Assembly (NCBI GenBank): GCA_029260015.1
Contig: JAJDEB010000036.1
Coordinates: forward strand, 496,001-560,000
From: Phycisphaerae bacterium
Lineage (GTDB): Bacteria > Planctomycetota > Phycisphaerae > UBA1845
Length of the DNA: 64,000 nucleotides
Direction: 5' to 3'
Below the pieces are notes generated by a model that searched no databases, was not told the DNA's origin, and saw only the letters and a program-made list of their open reading frames with translations. The number at the start of each line of letters is the position of its first letter. Position 1 is the stretch's first letter. Positions 8,783-16,858 of the stretch are shown here, one piece after another. Made by a program: the position numbers and the translations under genes.

Positions 8783-8926
8783 TGAGTCGAACCTCGAAGC
8801 GTTCAGGTTGCTACACGCATAGACGCTGCAATGACGCCGTGTACGTCATTTGGATTTTCGGACATACGGTTATTCTACACAACGATCGGCATGCGATCCT
8901 ATTGCAATCGAGATGACGAAATCGGC

Positions 8927-10096
8927 TTACCGCACCCGCCGAACGCGAAGATCCAGGCAGAAATCCAGCCAACCCTTGATGAATTGCTCGTCAACCGGGC
9001 CGAAAACCTCCTCGAAAATCATCAATTCGGTGGCTGGAGAATACTCGCGATCCACCGGACGACGGGCTAACACGGTCAAATAATCGCCGAATGCAACTCG
9101 TTTTCGATGATGGAGATAATGCACGAGCGACCATGCTTGAGCATACGCGTTTTCGACATTGGCTCGACCCATATCAAATACATTTCGATCGCCAATCAAC
9201 CGGCGCAGCGGAACCAGTCTTCCCTGCCGAACAGCCTCCTGATAGCTATCGGCTCGCATGCGTTTCGGCGCGATTTCGCCAGAGATGGCTTCGCGAAAGT
9301 TTAAGAGTCGATACTGATTGACCGTTGCGAATCCTGCACCGTTTCTATTTGGCGGCGTTTCAAAGAGACATGCCAACCCCTCGACCAACCATGTGGGTTG
9401 ATCGCCCTGCCGCGAATGCAGACCGGCATTGTAGAGAACCTGATGGGCGACCTCGTGTTGGACGACGAGTTGGTTGACCGATTCGATGGTCTGGTCGCGC
9501 TCGTTGCGCAGAATGCGAAGCTGCTTAAGAACGTTTTTTCGATCGCGACCGCGTCCGTTTTTCGAATCGAGTGATTCTTCGATCGACGCGATTTGTTCGT
9601 TCACACCGGCAAGCCGCTGCATGTTCAGCGCATGATAAAACGCAGCCCGGTTCGTTCGAGGGCTATAGAAACCCGCCGCACCGGTCACGTCTGCATTGGT
9701 GCGCTTCGCATAATCAAAGAAGGCCTCCGGACGATCAAAGAAAATGATTTCAAGTTTTTCCGTCGGCTCGGTGGAATCGAGATCATGGAGTTTGAGGAAA
9801 CGATACACACCGCGATAGGTGGCTTCGACGCGGGCGATGAAGTCGGCGATCGTTTCGGAATCACCGTCGTAAGCGATTGCGAAGTGGGCAGTGGATTTAA
9901 TCTCGAACCCTTCGCCCGCGACTTTGAGCAACTCGGTTTCTGCCGGTGACCTTTCCTCCGCAACCTCGTCGCGGGCTTGGGCGATCATCGGAAACCAGGC
10001 AAGCACAAGACACATCAGGGCATACAGACATGCCAGCAGTTGCGATGATCCAAACTTCAGATCAGCTTTCACCCGATGGCTCCTTGGTGGATTCAT
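8927..10096 (-). CDS. DUF1570-like exported zinc peptidase (HExxH)
   Basis: The 389-residue protein has an N-terminal hydrophobic signal (LLACLYALMCLVLAWFP). The middle has FAIAYDGDSETIADFIARVE, IIFFDRPEAFFDYAKR and GFYSPRTNRAAFY, and a zinc-binding HEVAH in VVQHEVAHQVLYNAGLH, followed by WLVEGLACLFE as a likely third-ligand helix. This order is typical of DUF1570 proteins in planctomycetes. It is probably a periplasmic or outer metallopeptidase; the substrate is unknown. The start overlaps the end of nnrE by 35 bp, suggesting translational coupling. No better internal start was found upstream of the signal peptide. Confidence 0.8.
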   Translation of the reverse strand: MNPPRSHRVKADLKFGSSQLLACLYALMCLVLAWFPMIAQARDEVAEERSPAETELLKVAGEGFEIKSTAHFAIAYDGDSETIADFIARVEATYRGVYRFLKLHDLDSTEPTEKLEIIFFDRPEAFFDYAKRTNADVTGAAGFYSPRTNRAAFYHALNMQRLAGVNEQIASIEESLDSKNGRGRDRKNVLKQLRILRNERDQTIESVNQLVVQHEVAHQVLYNAGLHSRQGDQPTWLVEGLACLFETPPNRNGAGFATVNQYRLLNFREAISGEIAPKRMRADSYQEAVRQGRLVPLRRLIGDRNVFDMGRANVENAYAQAWSLVHYLHHRKRVAFGDYLTVLARRPVDREYSPATELMIFEEVFGPVDEQFIKGWLDFCLDLRVRRVR

Positions 10097-10796
10097 CCGA
10101 AAGGACTTCGCGAATCAACGAAGGCGGCGTCCCAATCGTGCCAACGAAAACTTCGCCCACATATTCGCTGGCAAACGGCAATTCAAATCCGGTTTTCATC
10201 GCGACAAACGTCACCGTCGATGTCGCGCGGATACCGACGTTCCCGACCGTTCCCAAATCGCAGTCTAAACCTGAGGGAACGTCGATCGCCACCACTCTTT
10301 CGCAGTTGGCTGCGTTGATTCGATCGATAAAGGTGGCCATCGGTTCGCGCACCTCGCCAAAAAACCCGGTGCCCAGCATGGAATCGACGATGACATCTTC
10401 TCTTGAAAACGAGCTGCACGCACGATCGACATCGTTTTCGTCGATCAGATCGATGATGGGCATCTCCATCGCCAGGACGATGTTGAGATTCGCAAGAGCA
10501 TCGTGGGTCAGTCGCGCCCGGTCGCCGACGATCCAGACCTTCACATCGCATCCGGCGTTGTGGAGGTGGCGGGCGATCACAAGTCCGTCGCCCCCGTTGT
10601 TGCCCGTTCCGCAAATGATCTGGGCGGCGGTGTCACCGGCATCGAACGTAACTTTGTACTGGCCATAGATCCATTCGGCTGCACTTCGACCGGCGTTTTC
10701 CATCAAGATCAAAGAAGGAATCTTCAGCAATTCGGTTGCAACTTCGTCGATGTGTCGAGATTGTTTTCGGGTGAGGGTGATGTTGTGTAACGGCAT
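10062..10796 (-). CDS. nnrE: NAD(P)H-hydrate epimerase (YjeF N-terminal domain)
   Basis: The product contains the YjeF_N signatures LMENAGRSAAEWI, ICGTGNNGGDGLVIARHL, VIVDSMLGTGFFGEVREP and VVAIDVPSGLDCDLG. The enzyme interconverts the R and S forms of hydrated NAD(P)H so that the dehydratase can repair both. The start at 10796 (MPLHNITLTRKQSRHID) gives 244 residues; the frame is open further up to 10850, but that would overlap the surE promoter region. Only the epimerase domain is present; the dehydratase domain fused in many bacteria is absent. It is divergent from surE and overlaps the next gene downstream. Confidence 0.9.
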   Translation of the reverse strand: MPLHNITLTRKQSRHIDEVATELLKIPSLILMENAGRSAAEWIYGQYKVTFDAGDTAAQIICGTGNNGGDGLVIARHLHNAGCDVKVWIVGDRARLTHDALANLNIVLAMEMPIIDLIDENDVDRACSSFSREDVIVDSMLGTGFFGEVREPMATFIDRINAANCERVVAIDVPSGLDCDLGTVGNVGIRATSTVTFVAMKTGFELPFASEYVGEVFVGTIGTPPSLIREVLSDESTKEPSGES

Positions 10797-10829
10797 GACA
10801 ACGCGCTCTCCCTTGTGGAATCGGTTGCG

Positions 10830-10857
10830 TTGACACCCTAAGGGTGCCATCTACAAT
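10830..10857 (+). promoter_or_regulatory. Strong sigma-70-type promoter of surE, probably leaderless
   Basis: TTGACA (10830-10835) and TACAAT (10852-10857) are separated by 16 bp: a perfect -35 and a five-of-six -10. The expected start of transcription, 6-7 bases after the -10, falls at 10864-10865, that is on or next to the ATG of surE at 10865. The transcript would then have no 5' leader, and no Shine-Dalgarno sequence is visible before the ATG. Confidence 0.65.
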
Positions 10858-10864
10858 CGCGGAC

Positions 10865-11644
10865 ATGCGAATTCTGCTGACCAACGACGACGGTATCTCC
10901 GCACCCGGTATTGTTGCGTTGTACAAAGAGTTGATCAAGTTTGCGGATGTTTCCGTCGTCGCCCCCCACACCGTTCAGTCTGCGTGTGGTCATGGCATCA
11001 CCATTCGCGAACCGCTGACCATCATTAAGACCGACGTGGATGGCGTTTTTGAGGGCTGGGCGGTACGCGGTAAGCCAGCCGACTGCGTCAAACTCGCCCT
11101 TGGCAAGTTGGTCGAGCATCAGCCGGATATTGTGGTTTCGGGGATCAATGACGGTGCCAACGTCGGAATCAATGTGCTCTATTCCGGGACAGTGGCGGCT
11201 GCGACCGAAGGTGCAATTCAAGGCATTCCGTCGATCGCCATCTCACAATTATGGGCTGAAGAGGGCGAAACGGTATTTGCCGAATCGGCCCGACTGTCTC
11301 GATTGATTGTCGAAAACTTCGGTAAGAGCGTGATGGCCGGCAACCACCCGTGCCCACTGCTCAACGTTAATTTTCCCAACGTCACCGATGAGCGTCCGAT
11401 GGGCATACGCGTCGCGTCGCAGGCCACGCACCGCACCGACGATGAATACAAACGCGCCACCGGTGCAGACGGTCAACCGGAATTTTCGCTCCATGGATGG
11501 TTCAAAGATCATGGGCCGCCCGAACACGACCTGCGAGCCCTATTTGATGGATACGTTGTCTTGACGCCGCTTCAGGTCGATATGACCGATCACGCCAGGC
11601 TCAATGCAATTGCCGAGTGGGATTGGCCCGACGTGACCCGCTAA
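10865..11644 (+). CDS. surE: 5'/3'-nucleotidase SurE
   Basis: The N-terminus MRILLTNDDGISAPGI holds the metal-binding Asp-Asp pair of SurE. Further family marks are VVAPHTVQSACGHGIT, VRGKPADCVKLAL, DIVVSGINDGANVGINVLYSGTV and NVNFPN. SurE is a stationary-phase survival protein that dephosphorylates nucleoside monophosphates. At 259 residues it has the usual length. The start at 10865 fits the family and lies where transcription should begin. It is divergent from nnrE and 56 bp upstream of the plsC start. Confidence 0.95.
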   Translation: MRILLTNDDGISAPGIVALYKELIKFADVSVVAPHTVQSACGHGITIREPLTIIKTDVDGVFEGWAVRGKPADCVKLALGKLVEHQPDIVVSGINDGANVGINVLYSGTVAAATEGAIQGIPSIAISQLWAEEGETVFAESARLSRLIVENFGKSVMAGNHPCPLLNVNFPNVTDERPMGIRVASQATHRTDDEYKRATGADGQPEFSLHGWFKDHGPPEHDLRALFDGYVVLTPLQVDMTDHARLNAIAEWDWPDVTR

Positions 11645-11700
11645 CATCGTTTCGCGTTTGCCAAGTCCCGCGTTCAAAATACCTATTCATATTTCGATCG

Positions 11701-12369
11701 ATGAATTCGATAATCGATACACCCAAGAAACTCATCTACCGGGCCAGCACGCTCGCTCTTGGCGGCTTGTTCAGTCTGACGTGCCGCGTGCGACTCTTTG
11801 GGCGTGAGCATTTGCCACCGCGCGGTCCCGTACTGCTCGCAAGCAATCATCAAAGTTTTCTCGACCCGCCTCTGGTGGGCGCAATGACTGGCCGACCTTT
11901 GCACTACATGGCCCGCGACTCGCTGTTTCGGGTGCCCGGCCTCAGCGCGCTGATCCGAATTCACAACGCATTCCCGGTCAAATCGAACACAACAGACCTT
12001 GCGTCATTCAAGACTTCGATTCGTATTCTAAAATCTGGCGGTGCATTGCTGGTGTTTCCGGAGGGCACGCGATCTCACGATCGCACGATCGCCGAGTGTC
12101 AGCCGGGAATCATCCACCTGATGCGTCGGGCGAATGTCCCGGTCCTTCCCGTAGCGATCGAAGGTGCGTTCGAGGCGTGGCCCAGATCGGCGATCCTGCC
12201 CAAACCGGCTCGGCTGTGGATTCAGTTTGGCCGGCTCATCGGACCTACTGCGTTTCAAGGACAAGACCCCGCCGATGCAGCACTCGAAATGACGCGACAA
12301 CTGCGTGCATTGCACAATCAACTGCGAATGCGTGCGGGACGGCCCTTGATCGAGTATGCTGGTGGTTAG
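11701..12369 (+). CDS. plsC: 1-acyl-sn-glycerol-3-phosphate acyltransferase (PlsC type)
   Basis: The 222-residue protein has the acyltransferase blocks in order: SNHQSFLDPPLVGA (the H-x4-D catalytic motif), FPVKSNTTD, LLVFPEGTRSHD (glycerol-phosphate-binding block III) and VPVLPVAIEG (block IV). It should acylate lysophosphatidic acid to phosphatidic acid at the inner membrane. The start at 11701 (MNSIIDTPKKLIYRAS) gives a standard N-terminus; the longer frame from 11617 overlaps surE and is unlikely. It follows surE in the same direction. Confidence 0.93.
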   Translation: MNSIIDTPKKLIYRASTLALGGLFSLTCRVRLFGREHLPPRGPVLLASNHQSFLDPPLVGAMTGRPLHYMARDSLFRVPGLSALIRIHNAFPVKSNTTDLASFKTSIRILKSGGALLVFPEGTRSHDRTIAECQPGIIHLMRRANVPVLPVAIEGAFEAWPRSAILPKPARLWIQFGRLIGPTAFQGQDPADAALEMTRQLRALHNQLRMRAGRPLIEYAGG

Positions 12370-12467
12370 TGAATTTCTAAGCGAGTCGGCATTCAAACGG
12401 ATTGCAGGAGGCATTTGCTCCGCGACCGGAGGCTCGCATCGAGTAACTTGGTTGCAAGGAAAAACCA

Positions 12468-12707
12468 ATGACCGATCAGATCCATGGCACCCGACCCATC
12501 GTTGTCGCCGAAACCCCAGGCACCAAGGCATATTGCCAATGCGGACATTCTGGCAACCTGCCCTATTGCGATGGTGCCCATAAGCGAAAAGACGTGGGCG
12601 TCGGCCCGATGATTCGCGAAGTCACCGAAAACGGTACGGTCGCCATCTGCCAATGCCATCAAAGCTGCAACCTGCCGTTTTGCGACGGAACGCACAATAA
12701 GCTCTAG
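12468..12707 (+). CDS. Small protein with two CDGSH-type iron-sulfur motifs
   Basis: The 79-residue protein contains two CDGSH-type motifs: CQCGHSGNLPYCDGAH in the first half and CQCHQSCNLPFCDGTH in the second, each a C-x-C-x2-S-x3-P-x-C-D-G-x-H pattern with three Cys and one His. Each motif should bind one 2Fe-2S cluster, so the protein is a single-chain, two-cluster CDGSH protein. Members are redox-active; the partner here is unknown. It follows plsC by 98 bp in the same direction. A family A repeat pair begins 10 bp after the stop. Confidence 0.9.
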   Translation: MTDQIHGTRPIVVAETPGTKAYCQCGHSGNLPYCDGAHKRKDVGVGPMIREVTENGTVAICQCHQSCNLPFCDGTHNKL

Positions 12708-12717
12708 GTATATATAG

Positions 12718-12791
12718 GTGCCACTGCTCTGTGAGCAGTGCTAGGTCGTTGGCATTCATTCTCGAATGCACTGCTCACAGAGCAGTGGCAC
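12718..12791. repeat. Repeat family A pair (REPIN-like) after the CDGSH gene
   Basis: Left unit 12718-12741 and right unit 12768-12791 are exact inverted copies of each other around CACTGCTC-TGT-GAGCAGTG, with a 26-nt spacer. The pair begins directly after the stop of the CDGSH gene and could act as its 3' end hairpin. Confidence 0.88.
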
Positions 12792-12832
12792 ACGTTTTGA
12801 ATCTCCTTGATCACATCTTCTGGTAGCGATTC

Positions 12833-14395
12833 ATGATTCTGGCGTCGAATGGAGTTGGCTTCACGATCGAGGTGATTTGGTGGCTCGCATTTTTGTGTTC
12901 ACTTGGATTGTGCCTCGGCAGTTTTCTTAACGTCATCATCTACCGCTTACCGCGCGACATGGCACTCGGCAATCCGAAGTGGTCGTTCTGCCCGAGTTGC
13001 AACTCCCGCATCTATTGGTACGACAACCTTCCGGTTTTCAGCTATTTGCGTCTCGGCGGTAAGTGTCGGGTTTGCAAGAGCAGAATCTCTCCACGCTATC
13101 CGCTGATCGAAATGACCGCGGGCCTCATCGTGCTGTTTTTGCTCGATGCGTTCTTCATCGCCCATACGCACACTGGCGTGATCGTCGATTATCCGGGAAT
13201 GACCTGGCAACTCGGCGAAGATTGGCCGATCCTCCTCGCCCACATCATTTTGATGATGGCGCTTTTGGCGATGTCGGCGATCGACCTGGAGCATTACTGG
13301 GTCGATATTCGATTCACCACGCTGGCTACGATCGCAGGATTCTGCCTTCATGCCCTGTGGACGCCGGAGCGCAGCTCACAATGGCCCCGACCCTCGACCG
13401 GTCTGGCGGCAGGCAGCATCGTGGGCGTGGTCACGCTGATGCTCACGTTCGTTCTGGTGCGCAGGTTCATGCGTCCCCCGACTGAAATCCTGGCTACCGA
13501 TTCTGCTGCGGGAACCGAAGAATCGCCCCTCAGCCCCGGCGATGGCGGCACAATCGCAACCGAAATCGATGCTCCTGGCGAGGAAGGCGATGCAACCAAA
13601 TCGTCTTTAGATTCGAAATCCACGCCAGGAATGCGGCGAATCATGGGCATGCTGGGGCTGATTGCGGTGGCTTCAAGCATTCTGATTCTGGCGGTCGGAG
13701 CGTTGTTTGAGGGAGCGGGGCTGAGCCAATCGCTGTCGCATACCGCCCGATGGCTGCCCGGACTCGTTTTCCTGTTCTTTCTGATTCAGATGGGTGGCAG
13801 CGAGCCGCGCGACTCCGACGACGAAATCATCGAATCCATCGAATCGGAGAAATCGACCGCCCGCCGCACGGTGTTCATCGAACTGCTGATCCTCCTGCCG
13901 ACGATCGGACTCGGTGGCGTAACCTGGTATTACGGCGCATCTTGCGCACAGACCGGTCCGATGTTCGACAGCATTTTGCAGTGGTCACCAACCACCGATT
14001 GGGCCCCGCTGAGCGGAATCGCGACCGCAGCCACCGGATTCCTTTTGGGTGGTGCGATTGGCTGGTTCGTCCGAATTGTCGCGACGCTCTTGCTGGGTCG
14101 CGAGGCATTCGGCAGCGGTGACATTCACATGATGGCGGCAGCCGGCTGCGTTTGCGGTTGGCCGACGGTGTTGGTCGGTTTCATCCTCTGCTCGCTCCTC
14201 GCGGTGGTTGGTTGGTTGATGATGTTACCGATCAAGCGGACGCGCGCGATTCCGTTGGGTCCGTGGTTGTCGATCTCTTTCCTAATTGTCGTTTTGTTCT
14301 ACGATCAGATCATGGCATCGAAACCGATTCGCAATGTGGTATACCTGTTTGAATTCATGCCTGTGCTATTTGAAAAAGTCACAACCAATTACTGA
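12833..14395 (+). CDS. Prepilin peptidase (A24 family), enlarged by a central insertion
   Basis: The N-terminal third is a standard type IV prepilin peptidase: hydrophobic start, GSFLNVIIYRLP, two zinc-type Cys pairs (CPSC and CRVC) and IEMTAGL. The aspartyl catalytic residues are Asp151 in SAIDLEHYWVD and Asp430 in FGSGDIHMMAAAG (the GxGD motif). These Asp residues are normally about 60 apart; here about 280 residues separate them, including a soluble acidic Ser/Glu/Asp-rich segment (roughly 220-270) and extra membrane helices. At 520 residues it is nearly twice the usual length. It should cleave and N-methylate prepilin-like signal peptides at the inner membrane. The next gene, encoding a LapA-like protein, starts 11 bp downstream. 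Confidence 0.85.
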   Translation: MILASNGVGFTIEVIWWLAFLCSLGLCLGSFLNVIIYRLPRDMALGNPKWSFCPSCNSRIYWYDNLPVFSYLRLGGKCRVCKSRISPRYPLIEMTAGLIVLFLLDAFFIAHTHTGVIVDYPGMTWQLGEDWPILLAHIILMMALLAMSAIDLEHYWVDIRFTTLATIAGFCLHALWTPERSSQWPRPSTGLAAGSIVGVVTLMLTFVLVRRFMRPPTEILATDSAAGTEESPLSPGDGGTIATEIDAPGEEGDATKSSLDSKSTPGMRRIMGMLGLIAVASSILILAVGALFEGAGLSQSLSHTARWLPGLVFLFFLIQMGGSEPRDSDDEIIESIESEKSTARRTVFIELLILLPTIGLGGVTWYYGASCAQTGPMFDSILQWSPTTDWAPLSGIATAATGFLLGGAIGWFVRIVATLLLGREAFGSGDIHMMAAAGCVCGWPTVLVGFILCSLLAVVGWLMMLPIKRTRAIPLGPWLSISFLIVVLFYDQIMASKPIRNVVYLFEFMPVLFEKVTTNY

Positions 14396-14406
14396 GTGAC
14401 GATCAA

Positions 14407-14808
14407 ATGAACCTTGCCATACAACGTTTTAAGGTCTATTCTAAGCTCATCCTGATTATCCTATTTGTCCTATTCGTCATTTTGATGATGGTGATGAACA
14501 GCAAAAATCAGGTGACCGTTTGGTTCTTCGCTTCGTTTGAGGAAATCAACGTTCTGTGGTTGATGTTTGTTACGGCGCTGTTTGCCGTCCTGGCTTGGAT
14601 CACGCTGCGGTTTGCGTTTGGGGTGGTTAAGGATCTAAAAGCGCTCAAGACGCATGAGACCGAGGTGGCAAACAAAAAACGTCAGGACGAGTTAATGAAG
14701 CGCCTCGATCACGAAGAAACCAAAGATGCTGGCGGAGCCAAGGGTGTTGGCGGATTAAGCGCCGGACATCAGGCATCGGAAAACAAAAACGCTGGAGCGG
14801 GCGAATAG
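14407..14808 (+). CDS. LapA-domain (DUF1049-like) inner-membrane protein
   Basis: The 133-residue product has two transmembrane helices (about residues 11-31 and 45-70). Between them is the LapA-like segment NSKNQVTVWFFASFEEINV, and a Lys/Glu-rich cytoplasmic tail follows with probable coiled-coil character (KDLKALKTHETEVANKKRQ). LapA/DUF1049 proteins are small membrane proteins implicated in envelope assembly. It starts 11 bp after the prepilin peptidase stop, suggesting one transcript. Function here is not known. Confidence 0.7.
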   Translation: MNLAIQRFKVYSKLILIILFVLFVILMMVMNSKNQVTVWFFASFEEINVLWLMFVTALFAVLAWITLRFAFGVVKDLKALKTHETEVANKKRQDELMKRLDHEETKDAGGAKGVGGLSAGHQASENKNAGAGE

Positions 14809-14916
14809 ACATACGCACCGCACCAAAGCAGTAAATTATTTGAACAACGGATCATGAATTTTGGGAATGGAATCCCTCACGGGATCGAACGAAATACTCG
14901 TGTTTACATTGGAGGT

Positions 14917-15639
14917 ATGAAGAAAATGTTCCGCGCCAAATCTGCACTATTAACGGTCGCATTCGTCGGTTTGCTCTCGTTGGGCACCGGCTGCGAAGAG
15001 CAAAAAAACCGTATCGTCATGCTTGAGGAAAGTAATCAGCAATTACTTGAAGACCTCAACGCATCCCAAGACGAACTTTCGGCTTTGCGCAGTGCCAACG
15101 ATCAGTGTCAAAGCAACCTTGCTTCGGCTCGCAATCAGAATTCAAGCTTGAACAGTCAGTTGGCCAGCGCCCGCAATCAGCCGCGCCCGCAACCGATCAT
15201 TCAGCAAGCACCCCAGCCGCAAGTCCCCAGTGGATGGACGGCTGTCCCGGGTGGCGCGATGATCGCAGTTGAAGGTTCGGTACTCTTCGGACCGGGCAAA
15301 GCCAAACTACTCGGTGGCGCCACCAACGATCTTTCCCGCATCGCCGAAGCCATTCGACGCGAGTATCCCTCGAAGGATATTCTCGTCTACGGTCACACCG
15401 ACAACACACCAATCAAGAAGAGCGGTTGGAAAGACAACCTCGAACTGTCAACTGAGCGCGCCGCTTCGGTGGTTCGCTGGCTGAGCAAGGAAGGCATCAG
15501 CAACAATCGATTGGTCGCATGCGGATGTGGTGACAGCCGCCCGCGCGTTCCGAATTCAAACGAATCGAATCGCAAGCAAAACCGTCGCGTCGAAATCTTC
15601 GCCCTCGATGCTGACCTCCAAACCGCAAGCCGCCGCTAG
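14917..15639 (+). CDS. OmpA/Pal-family outer-membrane lipoprotein-like protein
   Basis: A signal peptide ending at a Cys (FVGLLSLGTGCEEQ) suggests a lipoprotein, though the lipobox is not ideal. A coiled coil follows (residues about 25-85, with repeated Asn/Gln/Ser), then a Pro/Gln-rich hinge and a C-terminal OmpA domain with VYGHTDNTPIKKSG, LSTERAASVVRWLSKEG and NRRVEIF, the peptidoglycan-binding residues. Length from 14917 is 240 residues; this start gives a proper signal peptide, unlike the longer frame from 14854. It probably links the outer envelope to peptidoglycan. A clear terminator follows. Confidence 0.88.
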   Translation: MKKMFRAKSALLTVAFVGLLSLGTGCEEQKNRIVMLEESNQQLLEDLNASQDELSALRSANDQCQSNLASARNQNSSLNSQLASARNQPRPQPIIQQAPQPQVPSGWTAVPGGAMIAVEGSVLFGPGKAKLLGGATNDLSRIAEAIRREYPSKDILVYGHTDNTPIKKSGWKDNLELSTERAASVVRWLSKEGISNNRLVACGCGDSRPRVPNSNESNRKQNRRVEIFALDADLQTASRR

Positions 15640-15668
15640 GCTGCCAGCGTATAGAGCCAACCATCTCA

Positions 15669-15704
15669 CCTGCCTTCGATGACCCATCGAAGGCAGGTTT
15701 TTTT
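15669..15704 (+). terminator. Intrinsic terminator of the OmpA-like gene
   Basis: CCTGCCTTCGATG (15669-15681) pairs perfectly with CATCGAAGGCAGG (15685-15697) around a 3-nt loop and is followed by seven T. It lies 30 bp after the stop at 15639. Confidence 0.93.
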
Positions 15705-15796
15705 GTGCCCAGTTTATTGCACGCCCCTTTATTCCAGGCTCAAATGGCCCAACCAGCCGCCAGATCAAGACGCCCCGCCGTTCGTCCGATAAACCG

Positions 15797-16609
15797 TTGA
15801 GCGCACATTCATCATCAAAACAGTGCGCACTTGCGGGGATCGTTCTTATGTCATTGGCAGGTCAATGCTATTACTCGCTTTGCAATACCACCGGTGGGCA
15901 TGTTCTCGCCCGCAGTTTCGTGCGTTCGATTCGCAAACTCGGGCTGGCGCGCAACGCGTTCACACCGTTTGACGCGCTCGAACTCAAACCGCAGGCGCTG
16001 CGCGGGTTGATTCAACTTTGGAAGCGCATTCACTGGTCGCCCGGTGATGGCATGATGCCAGTCGAACAACTGCTCGCCATTTATGACCACATGCTGCGTT
16101 GGCCCGGTGATGGCGACGTGGTTGAACTCGGTTCGTGGACCGGTCTGACCACCTGCTATCTCGCCACCGCATGTCAGCAGCGCGACTCGGGACATGTCTA
16201 CGCAGTCGATACCTTTGAAGGCACGATGGAATTCGGGCAAACGTATCCATCCATCGCCGGTTTCGGTGGCAGCACCTATGCCGAATTCACCAAGCGCATC
16301 GAGCAAGCCGGTCATCAAAGTCGCGTCACCCCGCTCGTTGGCCGAACCGATCACTGGGCGGGCCAATACCCCGGCAAGCCCATCCGCGTCCTGTTCATCG
16401 ATGCCGACCATTCGTACGAAGGCGTCCGCGACGATTTTGAAAACTGGCATCGCCACGTCGAACCCGGCGGACTCATCATCTTCCACGACCACAACTTCCC
16501 CGGCGTCAAACGCTTCATCGACGAGACGTTGCGGGATGACCCCAGAGTCAGCCACGACCCCGGCTTGGTCGTTGAAAACGTCTATATGGTGACGCGAACT
16601 GAAGCCTGA
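15797..16609 (+). CDS. Class I SAM-dependent methyltransferase
   Basis: The 270-residue product contains VVELGSWTGLTTCYLA (SAM-binding motif I), VYAVDTFEG (motif II, acidic residue), VLFIDADHSYEGVRDDFENW and GGLIIFHDHNFPG, a pattern of the Methyltransf_24 group often found with glycan or natural-product genes. The start is uncertain: TTG at 15797 or ATG at 15848, 17 codons later; both precede the core. The substrate cannot be inferred. It stands alone between the OmpA terminator and a repeat pair. Confidence 0.82.
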   Translation: MSAHSSSKQCALAGIVLMSLAGQCYYSLCNTTGGHVLARSFVRSIRKLGLARNAFTPFDALELKPQALRGLIQLWKRIHWSPGDGMMPVEQLLAIYDHMLRWPGDGDVVELGSWTGLTTCYLATACQQRDSGHVYAVDTFEGTMEFGQTYPSIAGFGGSTYAEFTKRIEQAGHQSRVTPLVGRTDHWAGQYPGKPIRVLFIDADHSYEGVRDDFENWHRHVEPGGLIIFHDHNFPGVKRFIDETLRDDPRVSHDPGLVVENVYMVTRTEA

Positions 16610-16747
16610 TACGAACTGTAGTATGCAATAGGCGATTCGCTCCAGCGTTACGCCATACAAGTAATTGCAACCGCAGATGGGCGAATTGCGTATCATGGTA
16701 AGACGATTCGCCGGGCAGGGTAGGGTTCCGCCCAATATGGTGAACAT

Positions 16748-16820
16748 GTGCCACTGCTCTGTGAGCAGTGCTTTCAGACAATAACCGTACAACAACTCAC
16801 TGCTCACAGCGCAGTGGCAC
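16748..16820. repeat. Repeat family A pair (REPIN-like) upstream of the three-module protein
   Basis: Left unit 16748-16771 and inverted right unit 16798-16820 (one substitution in the right stem) with a 26-nt spacer. The right edge is 38 bp before the ATG of the next gene, so the element lies in or near its leader. No other feature was seen in the 16610-16858 gap. Confidence 0.87.
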
Positions 16821-16858
16821 GTTGGAACAACGACTCGATCCAATTAAGGAGCATCACC

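Noticed and set aside
15851..16843. Minus-strand open frame of 330 codons over the methyltransferase gene
   Set aside because: It is antisense to clear SAM-binding motifs and includes the family A repeat in its N-terminal part.
16748..16858. Longer start for the three-module protein at 16748
   Set aside because: The extension is a translation of the family A repeat and is followed by a well-placed AAGGAG before the ATG at 16859.
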